A stretch of 64,000 bases of DNA from contig NZ_JPIK01000023.1 in assembly GCF_000717475.1 (NCBI RefSeq), positions 27,457 through 91,456 of the forward strand, written 5' to 3'. The notes under the pieces are model-generated. The model did not search any database, was not told the origin of the DNA, and saw only the letters and a program-made list of their open reading frames with translations. This DNA comes from Desulfonatronum thiodismutans. Lineage in GTDB: Bacteria; Desulfobacterota; Desulfovibrionia; Desulfovibrionales; Desulfonatronaceae. The translations under genes were made by a program, and so were the position numbers. Of this stretch, positions 34,045 to 44,216 are shown in pieces. Position 1 is the stretch's first letter; every line of letters starts with the position of its first letter.

Positions 34045-36174
34045 ATGATCACTTTGCAAAAATACAATAATTATTATCTGACCAGGAAAATCGCCACCGG
34101 CGGAATGGCCGAAATTTTTCGAGCCTGGAAGCTGGGAGAGGCCGGCTTTGAGAAACAGGTGGTGGTCAAGCGCATGCTGACGCACCTGACCTCGAACGAG
34201 GACTTTCTCGCCATGTTTCTCAGCGAGGCCAAGCTGGTCAGCCGCCTGAACCACGCCAACATCACCCAGGTCTACGACCTGGGTAAGAATCAAGATACGC
34301 CGGATGGCACGCCGACCTACTTCATCGCCATGGAGTTCGTCTTCGGTCGAAACCTGGCCCAGGTCAGCAAGCGCTGTCGAGAAAGAAACCAGTCGCTCTC
34401 CTGGGACTGCATCGCCTCGATTTGTCTCGGAGCGGCCCAAGCCCTGGAGTATGCCCACGAATTGTGCGACGAGCACGGCGCTCCTCTACGCATCGTGCAT
34501 CGGGATATCAGCCCGCAAAACATATTGATCTCCTACAGCGGAGAGGTGAAGCTCCTGGATTTCGGCATTGCCAAGGCCCTGGTGGAACGCCAGCAAACCC
34601 AGACCGGGATGCTTAAAGGGAAGCTCTCCTACATGTCCCCTGAGCAGGCCCTGGGAGAGCCCGTGGACCAGCGCAGCGACATTTACTCCCTGGGCATCGT
34701 GCTTTGGGAGTTGCTGACCGGTCACCGTTTGTTCACCGGGGACAGCGAAGTGGGCATTCTGCAGAAAGTCATCAAGCCCGAAGTGGCGGACCCATTGACG
34801 TTCAATCCGGATATTCCGCCTGCCTTGGCTGAAATCTGTATGTATTGCCTGCGTTCCGACCCAGAACAACGCTGCTCCAATGCCCTGGAAATGGCCAAGG
34901 CGCTCAACGCCTACCTGCATGCATCCTCCGAAGCCGCGCACCTGGCAGTTCGCTCGACAATGCATGAGCTGTTTTCCCGGGAAATGCTTTCGGAAAAAGA
35001 GCAGATTCAAGAAGAACTCCTGGCCGTCCGCCATGCTCTCGCCAAGCCGGAAGGCGACGAGTCGGACGCCACGGTGATCATTCATTCCGACGGCACTCTG
35101 GGCATCGGCACGGAAGACGAAGCCACCATACTAACTGACAGCTCCGATCCCGCATTCTCCCCTCAAAAGGCCTCGATGACCCTCAGCGGAAAAGTCATGC
35201 GCCTGGCCAACTCCATGCGCTCCGCGACCAGAAGCGCGGCGGGACTGACCTTGGCCGCCGCAACCTTACTGATTGTGCTGATCGGCGTGGTGGCCCTTTG
35301 GCCGGAACGGACGGATCACGGGGTGCAACACGCGACGGAGGGACAGGCTGCTCCGGCAACTCCCATTCCCGCACCGCCCACAGCCACCTCCGGCGAGGTT
35401 GCGTCACTTTCGACTTCCGGCCTACCAGAACCATCGCTCACGCCAGCACGCCATGCCTCGCCAGAAGCAGGCCCAACTCCAGAGAGTGCAGCCACGTCGA
35501 CAAGCCCGAGTATTTCTCCGGCTTCCTCGCATACCACGCCACCAGAAGCTGAACACACCACACGGACTCAAGCGCCCCCTGAAGCCACAACGACGGGAAA
35601 AACCAGCGCAGAGAGTGTCGCCCTTCCGGCTCCCCCGGAACCGTCGCAAACGGAGCAACCGAGGCAATCGAAACCCAAAAACACATCTCCCCCCAGGGAC
35701 CCTTCTGCCTACAATCATTTGGCGGATCCCAGTCTGCAAACTGCTCCGCGTCAATTTGACCAAGAGCGTTTCGATCGATTGCAGGCGGAGTTTCAACAAG
35801 GCCAGTTCGCGGCTTTGGATGAAAGGCAGACTTCAGGGGCGCTCCCTGGCAAGCGGATAACGCGTAGCGATGCTCCTCCTCGGGCTAAATCGGGTCAAGC
35901 GGATGTGGTTATCCGGATATGGCGGCAATTCGGCGCGAGTCTGGAAGTGAGCCTCCTGCTCAATGATCAGCCGGCTTCGGACGCAAAGACCTTTACCATT
36001 GGCCGAAACCCGGTGGACATCCCGATTCGCCTGCAATCCGGCACGAATGTCGTTCGCTTGACCCATGCTGGATCAAGCATCATTGACGGGATTCAGGTTC
36101 AGGTCGGCGACGGCAAAGCGTTAAGTCTTTCAGTGGGAAGCAGGGACCAGGATCACGTGATCGTGGAGTACTGA
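34045..36174 (+). CDS. Hanks-type Ser/Thr kinase with C-terminal beta domain
   Basis: 709 aa. Kinase domain about 10-290, close paralogue of the one at 9926-11791: Lys42, HRDISPQN (Asp154, Asn159), LDFGIAKAL, SYMSPEQALG; all catalytic residues present. After a linker come one membrane helix (about 399-420, LTLAAATLLIVLIGVVALW), a Pro/Ser/Thr/Glu-rich stretch of about 170 residues and a C-terminal domain of about 95 residues rich in beta pattern (SLEVSLLLNDQPASDAKTFT) with no family I know. That part would be periplasmic. GGAGG precedes the ATG. It forms a unit with the phosphatase just upstream. Confidence 0.92.
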   Translation: MITLQKYNNYYLTRKIATGGMAEIFRAWKLGEAGFEKQVVVKRMLTHLTSNEDFLAMFLSEAKLVSRLNHANITQVYDLGKNQDTPDGTPTYFIAMEFVFGRNLAQVSKRCRERNQSLSWDCIASICLGAAQALEYAHELCDEHGAPLRIVHRDISPQNILISYSGEVKLLDFGIAKALVERQQTQTGMLKGKLSYMSPEQALGEPVDQRSDIYSLGIVLWELLTGHRLFTGDSEVGILQKVIKPEVADPLTFNPDIPPALAEICMYCLRSDPEQRCSNALEMAKALNAYLHASSEAAHLAVRSTMHELFSREMLSEKEQIQEELLAVRHALAKPEGDESDATVIIHSDGTLGIGTEDEATILTDSSDPAFSPQKASMTLSGKVMRLANSMRSATRSAAGLTLAAATLLIVLIGVVALWPERTDHGVQHATEGQAAPATPIPAPPTATSGEVASLSTSGLPEPSLTPARHASPEAGPTPESAATSTSPSISPASSHTTPPEAEHTTRTQAPPEATTTGKTSAESVALPAPPEPSQTEQPRQSKPKNTSPPRDPSAYNHLADPSLQTAPRQFDQERFDRLQAEFQQGQFAALDERQTSGALPGKRITRSDAPPRAKSGQADVVIRIWRQFGASLEVSLLLNDQPASDAKTFTIGRNPVDIPIRLQSGTNVVRLTHAGSSIIDGIQVQVGDGKALSLSVGSRDQDHVIVEY

Positions 36175-36304
36175 GAGGCGGGCTTTGATGGCCCGTTGGA
36201 ATGATGGAGAATACTGAAGGGGTATTGGAAATTGAATTCTGATCTGATGAGACATTCGGAGGCGGGGAAAGCCGGTGGTTGGCCGATGGTTGCTCGGGTT
36301 GGGA

Positions 36305-37171
36305 TCAGTCCAGCACGGCCCGCAAATCAACACGGTTTGCCGTGACATTCGTGGGCTCCAGGCGAAAACCCGGAAATCGCCGATAAGCCAGCTCTTCAGC
36401 GACGTCCGTGGAGCTTCCGGCATACTTAAGCCCCAACTCTGCGGTCCCCATGGTGTAGCTCCGCTGATCCAGGCCATGCACTCCGGCCAGTTCCGTTTCA
36501 AAAAAGTGCCGGACCGCGGTCAAGTGCCGATAAGACACCAAGTTGGTGATCACCACGGTCAGCGTTTTCGCGGTTTGGCCGTTTCCCTGACCGGCTACGG
36601 CGGCGAGAATATCCTGAACAAGGGCCTCCGTGGCCTGTCCGGCCGCGCCGCGCACCGCCCGGACGCCTCCCTGGGCTTCGTCGATGTGCGCGGCTGCCGT
36701 CTGAGCGCTTCGGGACGAAATGATCCGCCCGTCATCAGAGTGCAACGCTCGCAACTGCACCATGCCCTGCACGGACTGCATCCGGCTGCCTTGAATTCCT
36801 CCCCCGCCCTGCTTGGAAAATGCCTTACCCGTGATCACCACCTGAGCGCCGTACTGCAATCCGGCACTGGCCGCCGCGTAATTGTCCCCTTCCAGGATGC
36901 GTAAAGCTTGGTCCCGGGCAATATTAGCCTTCACGGTTCGTGGGTCCACGACGGTAAACCCGGCATTGACCAGCTTTTCCACAATAATCGATTCAGTCTG
37001 CCCCAGGTCCTCAAAGGCCGTGGTCTGGAATAGCCCCGCGATTTTCTCCTCCACCATGACCATGACCTTCACGGGCCCCGCACCTCCAAACGACTGTTCA
37101 TTGCCGACCGCAAGGGCGACCAGGATTATGAACAGCAGAATCCAAAGGCATCGAAAAGGTTGTGTTCTCAT
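36305..37171 (-). CDS. Secreted FlgT/LpoB-like envelope protein
   Basis: 288 aa. Signal peptide (LWILLFIILVALAVG). The first domain (about 35-150; VMVMVEEKIAGLFQ, IIVEKLVNAGFTVVDP, YGAQVVITGKAF) resembles the TolB-N/FlgT-middle/LpoB fold that binds in the envelope, and a second domain (about 200-285) repeats a similar pattern. It has no lipobox. It is the last gene of a run of four lipoprotein or secreted-protein genes on the minus strand. Family-level call only. Confidence 0.6.
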   Translation of the reverse strand: MRTQPFRCLWILLFIILVALAVGNEQSFGGAGPVKVMVMVEEKIAGLFQTTAFEDLGQTESIIVEKLVNAGFTVVDPRTVKANIARDQALRILEGDNYAAASAGLQYGAQVVITGKAFSKQGGGGIQGSRMQSVQGMVQLRALHSDDGRIISSRSAQTAAAHIDEAQGGVRAVRGAAGQATEALVQDILAAVAGQGNGQTAKTLTVVITNLVSYRHLTAVRHFFETELAGVHGLDQRSYTMGTAELGLKYAGSSTDVAEELAYRRFPGFRLEPTNVTANRVDLRAVLD

Positions 37172-37198
37172 AATCTATTCAGTGAGTTCAAGACAAGA

Positions 37199-37909
37199 CT
37201 AATTGAATCGCGCTTCGCGCTTCACCAGATACTCTTTTTCCCACATGATGATATTCGTCCGCGCGTCCGTCATGCGGAACTGAAACTGAAAATACCGCAT
37301 GCCCTGCTCCGCCCCTCGGGCCGCCACTTCCGTGGTGGAGTAGATCAGGCCGGTCAGAAAGTAATCCACGTCCGCCACTCGCTGCGAGACATTTCCGGAT
37401 TCCGTCATGGTGGTTTCTTGTTGGCTTTGGTCCGTGACCCGAATCGGCTGGCCGACCTGCGTCGGCGCAGTGGTTCGGGTCCGGGTTGTGGTGGAGGAAA
37501 TCTGAACCCGACCGGACTGCCGCATCCGCTCCTCAACAGTGTAAAGGTGGCTGACATCATCCCGGAACAAAATCCGGCCCATGGAATTTTCCATCAGCCT
37601 GACGCGCATGGTTTGTTGAAAAATTTCTGGATCAATGGCCAAATCGGTTTTATTCTCAATCGGACGAATGGCCACCACGGGAATATTCCCGCGAGTATAG
37701 AGAAATTCCTGGAGCACGAGATCCCTGGCCATGGTATCCGCGGTCGCCCGGAGATCCTCCACCTGGATTTGATCCAGGATGGCTCCGGGAAGGCTCTCCG
37801 TGGGCGCTCTCCGGGATGTTGCAGTAGAAGGCGGGGTGGACACCGCGCATCCCGTGACGAAACAAAGCACCACGACGGCAGTCATGGAAAAAAACACCTT
37901 TCTAATCAT
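37199..37909 (-). CDS. lpoB: LpoB-like lipoprotein (penicillin-binding protein activator family)
   Basis: 236 aa. Lipobox VVLCFVTGC at about 25, a Ser/Thr/Pro/Arg linker, then the LpoB core: IPVVAIRPIENKTDLAIDPE, VRLMENSMGRILFRDD and DVDYFLTGLIYSTTE. In E. coli LpoB reaches through peptidoglycan to switch on PBP1B. A Thr-rich insert (about 150-180) is unusual. ATG 37909 has GGAG upstream; ATG 37927 overlaps the next gene's stop. YcfL and CsgG-type genes are neighbours, as ycfL is next to lpoB in E. coli. Confidence 0.8.
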   Translation of the reverse strand: MIRKVFFSMTAVVVLCFVTGCAVSTPPSTATSRRAPTESLPGAILDQIQVEDLRATADTMARDLVLQEFLYTRGNIPVVAIRPIENKTDLAIDPEIFQQTMRVRLMENSMGRILFRDDVSHLYTVEERMRQSGRVQISSTTTRTRTTAPTQVGQPIRVTDQSQQETTMTESGNVSQRVADVDYFLTGLIYSTTEVAARGAEQGMRYFQFQFRMTDARTNIIMWEKEYLVKREARFN

Positions 37910-37923
37910 CTCCGTCTCCGATT

Positions 37924-38523
37924 TCATTGCGGCATGTTTCCAAGTAGCAAGCCGGCCAAAGCGTTGGCGGTCGCCACACTGATCTGGTCCACGGTCAATT
38001 CCTGGGATGTAACGATCCGGCTCGAAAGCACCTCCAACAATCTCGCTTCCACCCGCTGCTTGTTGCCGACTTGATGGACACTGCCCATGACAATGTAGTC
38101 CACCGTGTCCATAAGTCCTGTTTCATACCCCATGGGCGTTTCCGTCAATCCGGACTGCGACAGTTCGAGCTCACTGATCAAGGCGTCGAGCTCCTCGCGT
38201 TCAACCACCGTCACCCGCCCCGTATTGACCAAGGCGGAGGCGACCATGTCGCTCACGGCCCGTCCAAGGTCCGGGCGGTTCGGGCTGGTTGAAAAAATCC
38301 GAACAGCCATGACCACTTGGTTCATAGCGTCCAATTCTTGGTCTTCCCAGAACCCATCCGGATATTGCTGATCCAAGGCCTTGACCGTATCGCTGGAAAC
38401 CTGCCCGGAATAAGGAATTTCAGCATAGTGGACGTCTCGTTGCGGGACCTCCTGGACTTTGGCGCACCCCAGCACTCCGAAAATGCAAAAAGTCGTTAAT
38501 AGACACCGGACATACAACCTCAT
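37924..38523 (-). CDS. CsgG-family lipoprotein
   Basis: 199 aa. Lipobox CIFGVLGC, then a CsgG/curli-assembly-like core: AVSDMVASALVNTGRVTVVE, REELDALISELELSQSGLTE and DYIVMGSVHQVGN. It lacks the long transmembrane-hairpin regions of a full CsgG pore, so it is probably a periplasmic CsgG/LpoB-fold protein on the outer membrane. ATG 38523 has GAGGAGG 6 nt upstream. A further frame to 38643 only overlaps the ycfL-like gene. Confidence 0.82.
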   Translation of the reverse strand: MRLYVRCLLTTFCIFGVLGCAKVQEVPQRDVHYAEIPYSGQVSSDTVKALDQQYPDGFWEDQELDAMNQVVMAVRIFSTSPNRPDLGRAVSDMVASALVNTGRVTVVEREELDALISELELSQSGLTETPMGYETGLMDTVDYIVMGSVHQVGNKQRVEARLLEVLSSRIVTSQELTVDQISVATANALAGLLLGNMPQ

Positions 38524-38572
38524 GGTCGCCTCCTCAAGGCCATCAGGATATTTACGCCCGTGATGGGCCTCG

Positions 38573-39058
38573 TCAATTGGGAACCACGGCGGGGAACCAG
38601 GGCATTTCAAATACGGTTCCGAACGTGCCCCGAATGTTGCCATCCCGAGTGCGTAAATTGCGCAAAAGCATGGTGTGCTTCACCGGCCTGGGGTTGATGC
38701 TCGAGCCTTGGACCATGGTCACCTGCCAGGCGGGGAAATGCGTGGTAATCCACTCCGTCTGGTCCACCACCATGTTGTTTTCGTCCAAAAAATCCACCCT
38801 GACATCGGCCCAAATGTCGTCGTTAGGAAACCGATTCTGGAAATTGGCCCGGACCACAATATGGCCTCCGGGTGTACGTTGCTGGGTGGAATTGACGTAC
38901 AACAACGCATTACGCACGTTCCGGTCCAGAATAACGATACGCTGGGAATGCTGCATCGGTTCACTGCCGGGCTTGTGAGCAAGTGGCGCGTACGGTCCTT
39001 TACAGCCCGCAAGCAGGACAAAGCCAACAGCGATGAAAGCAAAAACAAATTGGCGCAT
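38573..39058 (-). CDS. ycfL: YcfL-family lipoprotein (DUF1425)
   Basis: 161 aa. Lipobox FVLLAGC, then a YcfL-like beta domain: YVNSTQQRTPGGHIVVRANF, QNRFPNDDIWADVRVDFLDE and an ending typical of the family. Function is unknown; in enterobacteria it is encoded beside lpoB. ATG 39058 has GGAGAG 5 nt upstream. It lies 49 nt upstream of the CsgG-family gene and 29 nt downstream of the large TPR lipoprotein gene. Confidence 0.78.
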   Translation of the reverse strand: MRQFVFAFIAVGFVLLAGCKGPYAPLAHKPGSEPMQHSQRIVILDRNVRNALLYVNSTQQRTPGGHIVVRANFQNRFPNDDIWADVRVDFLDENNMVVDQTEWITTHFPAWQVTMVQGSSINPRPVKHTMLLRNLRTRDGNIRGTFGTVFEMPWFPAVVPN

Positions 39059-39087
39059 GGAATCTCTCCGACTCAACGACAACGAGG

Positions 39088-40923
39088 TTAGTTCGTCGTT
39101 TCCAAGGAAAACTTCGGGGAAACGCTGAAATAGCTCTCGGCCAATTCCGGCAACATCCGACGAATCTGGACAAAAGCCGGATTATCCTCGGGGATGCCGT
39201 CCCGAATGCAGTAGTAGTATCCCTGAGCTATCGGTCGGATCGCCATTTGCGGTTCACGACGGTCCATGAAGAACTGAGCTTGATTCAAAAAGCGATGTTC
39301 ACGGGCTTCAAAAGAGGCCTGAACCACCTCGGCCACCTGGGCCACGATCTCCCGGCGCATCTGCTCCTTGACTTCGGTTTCCGAAGGCAGCCGCATCGGC
39401 TTGTACTCGATGCCCGCCTCCTTGAGTTCATCCTGAAACTCCGTTTCAAACCCGAGGTTGGCGTCAAAATCCTTGACAAAGGATATCGCACCCTTGTCCG
39501 TATCAAAAATCCGAACACTGACCTTGGCAAATCCTCGGGTTTCCGCCGTGCCTCTTGTGTAACTCATCATCTGCATACGGTCCCGGGAAATCATCATCGG
39601 TGGAACATGCGGCCATGTCTGTGTGTTTGTCCCGTAAGTATTCACCATCTGCTGGTATTCCGGATTCGGACCCATCTCTTCGCCCACCTTGACGTTTGCC
39701 GTGGCGTTACGCTTGTCGATGTTGGTGTCCACGCGGAACAGGGAAACCCCGCCCGTTACCATTAAATCCACGCCCAACAATTGTCCTGCCGTAAAATTGT
39801 CTGAACGTTGCTCTTGCAGCACGAAATCTATTCTATCCCGCTCCAGGATGTTGATTCCATAAGGAAGGACGGAATACAGGTAGCTGATCAGGGAGTCGGA
39901 AAATTGCCTCCCCGCGTCCGGATCATTGGATGGAGGATCAAACGTGGACACGGCAATATAGCTCTGAATACTCCTGCTGACCTGGTCCTGGGTTTCCTGC
40001 AACCGTCGAAAAATCCGAATATCGTTCTCGTCCAATTTGCTGGCCAACAGAGCCAGGATATAGGCGTGATGATAGTCGCCGTTATCCAGAATGACCACCG
40101 AGGAGCGCTGGTAATAGTATTGAGCCCCGGCGGAACGGACTCGCTGCAATTCCGCGGCGAATTCATCGAGATTCAAGGAGTTGAGCATCAAAAATGCGCC
40201 GTACCATCTGTTCTCCAGTTCCATTTGGGTCAGGCGGCGGCGCACTTGTTCGACGATGCTGGTGCGAAGCGGATAATTCGCGAAAGCCAAGGCAATGGGC
40301 GAGGTTTGACGCATCTCCTCGAACGAGGCCATGGCCTGATCGATCTGGTTGTTGTTCACGGCGTTGATCACGACGTTGTTGAGTTCCTGGAGTCTGACGA
40401 TCCTTCCGGCAATGTCTCGCAGTTCCTCATCCCCGGCATCAATGGCGACGGCCTTTTGGGTCGTCTCGAACGCCCTGGGAAATTCAAAGGCCGCGACCTG
40501 TTGGAGAGCGAGATCACGTAATTCAACCTTCTCGGCTTCCAGAGCGTCAATATTTCTCCGATACTGAGAAATTTTTCCTTCAAGCTCTCGTTGATCGTTG
40601 TCCCAAGAGCGAGCTTGCTCCAGTTCGGCGATAGCCTGTTTCACCGCACCCAACTTGTCCGGTTGAGCCGCTCGCACCAGGGAATCGGCTTTGGCCAAGC
40701 TCATCCTGACGAGATGATCCCGCGTCTCCTTGATCTTGGCTTCCAGATCCCTTCGAGCGGCTCCGTCACGCACTTCCGTCAGTGCCAACTCATAATAACG
40801 CAATGCTTGAACATAATCCTGTCCAGCATAGTACTCATCGCCTTTTTGCAAGTGAGGGGACGTAACACAACCCACCGCGAAAATTACAAGCAGGGAAACC
40901 AAGATCAAAGGCAGCCGCTTCAT
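39088..40923 (-). CDS. Large lipoprotein: TPR-like region plus CsgG/LpoB-like domain
   Basis: 611 aa. Lipobox VIFAVGC, a TPR-like start (GDEYYAGQDYVQALRYYELA), a long helical part to about residue 320, then a CsgG-like domain about 320-480 (YLYSVLPYGINILERDRIDF, LLGVDLMVTGGVSLFR) and a C-terminal tail. ATG 40923 has GGAGG upstream. It is the first gene of the lipoprotein run and may build a scaffold on the outer membrane with the LpoB, YcfL and CsgG-type products. The combination is one I do not know as a named system. Confidence 0.65.
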   Translation of the reverse strand: MKRLPLILVSLLVIFAVGCVTSPHLQKGDEYYAGQDYVQALRYYELALTEVRDGAARRDLEAKIKETRDHLVRMSLAKADSLVRAAQPDKLGAVKQAIAELEQARSWDNDQRELEGKISQYRRNIDALEAEKVELRDLALQQVAAFEFPRAFETTQKAVAIDAGDEELRDIAGRIVRLQELNNVVINAVNNNQIDQAMASFEEMRQTSPIALAFANYPLRTSIVEQVRRRLTQMELENRWYGAFLMLNSLNLDEFAAELQRVRSAGAQYYYQRSSVVILDNGDYHHAYILALLASKLDENDIRIFRRLQETQDQVSRSIQSYIAVSTFDPPSNDPDAGRQFSDSLISYLYSVLPYGINILERDRIDFVLQEQRSDNFTAGQLLGVDLMVTGGVSLFRVDTNIDKRNATANVKVGEEMGPNPEYQQMVNTYGTNTQTWPHVPPMMISRDRMQMMSYTRGTAETRGFAKVSVRIFDTDKGAISFVKDFDANLGFETEFQDELKEAGIEYKPMRLPSETEVKEQMRREIVAQVAEVVQASFEAREHRFLNQAQFFMDRREPQMAIRPIAQGYYYCIRDGIPEDNPAFVQIRRMLPELAESYFSVSPKFSLETTN

Positions 40924-41208
40924 TGTAAGCCTCCGTAATTTCGTAAGTTCCTCATGCAATTTCGAAACATGATCGTTTCGAGAGACGCCGTGACAGGATT
41001 CCATTTATTCGCACTTTTTCTGATTAAATCTTTTGAATGAGAACTAGCATCGCACAAATGACAAGGTCAAGAAAAATAGAAAGCTGGAAATCCTCGAAAA
41101 TGCATGGTTCTGCGGTGGGTTGATATTATGAGATCGTGTAGAAGGGAGACTCGCGTCCCCCGTCCTCTCTCTTGCACCTCCAAGTGAGTACGCCCTGCCG
41201 GGCGCACC

Positions 41209-41239
41209 AAAAAAAAAGCTTACGATTTTCATCGTAAGC
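41209..41239 (-). terminator. Rho-independent terminator of tRNA-Arg
   Basis: On the minus strand, GCTTACGAT, loop GAAA, ATCGTAAGC (41218-41239) forms a perfect 9-bp stem with a GNRA-type loop, followed by nine T. It starts 12 nt after the tRNA CCA end. Confidence 0.9.
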
Positions 41240-41251
41240 CTTTGATTTTCT

Positions 41252-41328
<77 letters not shown>

Positions 41329-41426
41329 GAAAGAGGGAATACTTACCTTTACGGTTGGACGATTGTCAAGGAAATCGAATTTGGCCGCGATTGGTTTTTT
41401 TCTGGGGATCGCCTACACTCCGCCCC

Positions 41427-42836
41427 ATGGACTTGCCCTGTTTTCTGGAGGAACTTGCCCGGCGCGATGCGTTGATGGTCGTCGATGCGCCAGTGGCCCC
41501 TCACTTGGAGATAGCCGCCCTCTCCGCTTTGGCCGTGCGTGAGCAGGGGTCGGCTCTGCTTTTCAGGAATGCCCGCGACTCGAAGCATCCCATCCTGACC
41601 AACGCCCTGGCCTCTGAAGACCGCATAGCCCTGGCCCTGAACCACGCCTCCCTACGAGAATTCGGGAACACGGCTTTCAATCTTTTGCGGCAAAATCCAG
41701 ATCCCGCTCCTGCCTCCTCCGACAGTTCTGATCTCGACGAAGCCATGGAGATCGTCGATGAACCGCCCTGCCAAGAGCATTCCCTTGCCGGATCTGAAGC
41801 CTGCTTTGAGCACCTGCCGCGCATCACGCTCTGGCCCGGTGACGCCGGACCCTGTCTGACCGCCGGGGTGGTCGTGACAAGGCACCCCCGGACCGGAAGA
41901 CGCAACGCGGGAATCTATCGTCTTCAAATATTGGACAATACCAGGGCGACTCTGGGCTGGCATCCGGGCAGCGACGCAGCGGAGCATTTTCACGCGGCCC
42001 AAGAGATGAACCGGCCGCTGGAAGTCGCCGTGGCCCTGGGCGTGCCACCCTCCGTGCTCCTGGCCGCCGGGCTGTCCTTGCCCCGGGAGCTGGACGAATT
42101 GGAATTCGCGGCCCGCGTAACGAACACCCGGCTGCCCCTGGCCCGTTGCCGCACGGTGGACCTGTTGGTTCCGGCCACAAGCCAGCTTATTCTGGAGGGA
42201 AACGCGCTGCCCGGAGAACGGACCTTGGAAGGCCCTTTCGGCAACCATACCGGACTGCTGAGCACCCCGCGCCCTTGTCCGATCTTTCGGCTGCGCGCCA
42301 TCACCCAAGCCTCGGCCCCGGTCCTGCCCTGCGTCGTCGCCGGTCCTCCGCCTTCGGAAAGCACCTGGATGGCCAAGGCCCAGGAAGCGATGCTCCGGGC
42401 CCGGCTCCGGGCCGCGCATCCGGAAATCAGGGACATCGCCCTGCCCATGGAAGGCATCTACCAGAATTTCCTGTTCGTCGTCCTGAACTCGAATCAGCAT
42501 GATGCACCACATGATGCGTTGGAGTTGCTGCGCTGCTTGTGCGAGGAACGCGAACTGCGCCGGTTTCGCTTTCTGGTGGCCGTGGACGAAGCCGTGGACC
42601 AGGCCGACGCCTCTCAAATCCTTTGGCGATTGGGCAACTGCCTGGACCCGGATCGGGACATGGTTCGCATCCAGGGTCCACTGGCTCCGTGGCATCCGTC
42701 CACAACGCCGGGGCGGGGCGGAAAACTGCTCCTGGACGCTCGGGCCAAGCCCCCGGCCCGTCCCATGCCCGGCCATCCTGACCCGCACTTCACCGAAACC
42801 GTCCGGCGACTCTGGCAAACCCTGCAAAAAAGGTAG
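41427..42836 (+). CDS. ubiD: UbiD-family prenyl-FMN decarboxylase
   Basis: 469 aa. The UbiD fold is recognisable by [29 protein letters not shown] and the core [20 protein letters not shown], whose Arg and Glu residues form the catalytic E-R-E set around prenylated FMN. It decarboxylates an aromatic or alpha,beta-unsaturated acid; in anaerobes of this group the likely job is menaquinone synthesis, probably by the futalosine route (inference). It is followed by ubiX, which makes its cofactor. ATG 41427 is chosen over an upstream frame that overlaps the tRNA flank; the ribosome site is weak. Confidence 0.88.
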   Translation: MDLPCFLEELARRDALMVVDAPVAPHLEIAALSALAVREQGSALLFRNARDSKHPILTNALASEDRIALALNHASLREFGNTAFNLLRQNPDPAPASSDSSDLDEAMEIVDEPPCQEHSLAGSEACFEHLPRITLWPGDAGPCLTAGVVVTRHPRTGRRNAGIYRLQILDNTRATLGWHPGSDAAEHFHAAQEMNRPLEVAVALGVPPSVLLAAGLSLPRELDELEFAARVTNTRLPLARCRTVDLLVPATSQLILEGNALPGERTLEGPFGNHTGLLSTPRPCPIFRLRAITQASAPVLPCVVAGPPPSESTWMAKAQEAMLRARLRAAHPEIRDIALPMEGIYQNFLFVVLNSNQHDAPHDALELLRCLCEERELRRFRFLVAVDEAVDQADASQILWRLGNCLDPDRDMVRIQGPLAPWHPSTTPGRGGKLLLDARAKPPARPMPGHPDPHFTETVRRLWQTLQKR

Positions 42837-42842
42837 CCCCTT

Positions 42843-43454
42843 ATGCCCCCATCCTCTCGAAACCGCATCGTCCTGGCCGTCACCGGAGCCAGCGGCATGC
42901 CCTATGCCCGGACCCTGGCCGGTATGCTGCGCGACCGCCGCGAACTGCACCTGATCGTATCCAAAGCCGGCTGGCTGGTTTGGAACCAGGAAATGGGCAC
43001 GCCCCGCGAGGAACTCTTGAACACGGCGTTTCGCGCCTATTCCCAGGACGATCTGGCCGCTCCGCCGGCCAGCGGGTCCTGGCAACACCAGGGCATGGTG
43101 GTCTGCCCCTGCTCCATGGCCAGCCTGGCGGCCATTGCCCGGGGGTTGGGCAACAATCTGATCCACCGATCCGCGGACGTCACGCTCAAGGAGCGGCGTC
43201 GGCTGATTCTGGTCACCCGGGAAACGCCGCTGAACAGCATTCACCTGGAAAACATGCTCGCCGCGACCAGGGCCGGAGCCGTGGTGCTGCCGGCCAGTCC
43301 GGGATTCTATCACCGCCCCCAGACCATCCAGGATCTGACGGAACAACTCTGCGGTCGGATACTGGACGCGCTGGACGTGGATCACGACGCGACGCGACGC
43401 TGGGGAGAGGACGCCCCCGGTCTGGAGCCGTCACCAACCGAGACACGCCAATGA
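42843..43454 (+). CDS. ubiX: UbiX flavin prenyltransferase
   Basis: 203 aa. [20 protein letters not shown] is the FMN-binding start, [20 protein letters not shown] the phosphate and flavin loop, [20 protein letters not shown] the conserved UbiX motif. It joins dimethylallyl phosphate to FMN to make the cofactor of UbiD. The gene lies 6 nt after ubiD. The C-terminal 20 residues are extra compared with typical UbiX. Confidence 0.93.
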   Translation: MPPSSRNRIVLAVTGASGMPYARTLAGMLRDRRELHLIVSKAGWLVWNQEMGTPREELLNTAFRAYSQDDLAAPPASGSWQHQGMVVCPCSMASLAAIARGLGNNLIHRSADVTLKERRRLILVTRETPLNSIHLENMLAATRAGAVVLPASPGFYHRPQTIQDLTEQLCGRILDALDVDHDATRRWGEDAPGLEPSPTETRQ

Positions 43455-43465
43455 GGAGGAACGAC

Positions 43466-44200
43466 ATGGAACATCGATTGATCTGGCATGGACACGCGGC
43501 TTTTCAAATCGTCACGCCCAGCTTGAGCGTGCTGATCGACCCTTGGTTCGAGGGCAACCCGTCCTCGGGAACCTCCCACGAAGCCTTGGACAAGGTGGAC
43601 CTGGTGCTGATCACCCACGACCACGGGGACCATGTCGGTCAGGCCGTGGAAATCTGCCGGCGGACCGGAGCGCATCTGCTGGGCGTCGTGGAAACCGTAG
43701 CCCGACTGAAGGGCCTCGGCCTGCCCGACGACCAGGTGGTCAACGGCATCGGCATGAACATCGGCGGCACGGTCCGCTTCCACACCCTCCAGGCAACCAT
43801 GGTCCAGGCCCAGCACTCCTCGGAAACCGGCCTGGCCGTGGGCTACATCCTGACCCTGGAAGACGGGACCTGCGTCTACCACGCCGGGGACACGGGCATT
43901 TTCTCGACCATGGAACTCTACGGGCGGCTGTTCAACATCGACCTGGCCCTGCTGCCCATCGGCGGAGTGTTCACCATGGATCCCCGACAGGCGGCCATGG
44001 CCTGCGCCATGCTCCAATGCGAGGAAGTCGTGCCCATGCACTGGGGGTCGTTTCCGGTCCTGGAGCAGAACTGCGACAACTTCGCCGAACAGTTGGGCAT
44101 TCACGCCCCTAAAGTCCGGCTCAACGCCATGAAGCCCGGCCAGACCCTGATCATGGGCAAGCAGAATCTGGATTTCGCGGCCCGGATCGCTGAAGAGTGA
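43466..44200 (+). CDS. UPF0173 metal-dependent hydrolase
   Basis: 244 aa of the metallo-beta-lactamase fold. Metal motifs: [25 protein letters not shown] (HxHxDH type), [22 protein letters not shown] and [12 protein letters not shown]. Substrate unknown; members act on phosphodiester or ester bonds. ATG 43466 follows GAGGAGGAACGAC, 11 nt after ubiX, so it is in the same transcript. Confidence 0.88.
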   Translation: MEHRLIWHGHAAFQIVTPSLSVLIDPWFEGNPSSGTSHEALDKVDLVLITHDHGDHVGQAVEICRRTGAHLLGVVETVARLKGLGLPDDQVVNGIGMNIGGTVRFHTLQATMVQAQHSSETGLAVGYILTLEDGTCVYHAGDTGIFSTMELYGRLFNIDLALLPIGGVFTMDPRQAAMACAMLQCEEVVPMHWGSFPVLEQNCDNFAEQLGIHAPKVRLNAMKPGQTLIMGKQNLDFAARIAEE

Positions 44201-44216
44201 CGCGACGTTCGGCGGG

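Noticed and set aside
36175..36304. Terminator between the kinase gene and the convergent lipoprotein genes
   Set aside because: Only a 5-bp CGGGC/GCCCG stem without a T run; not enough to call.
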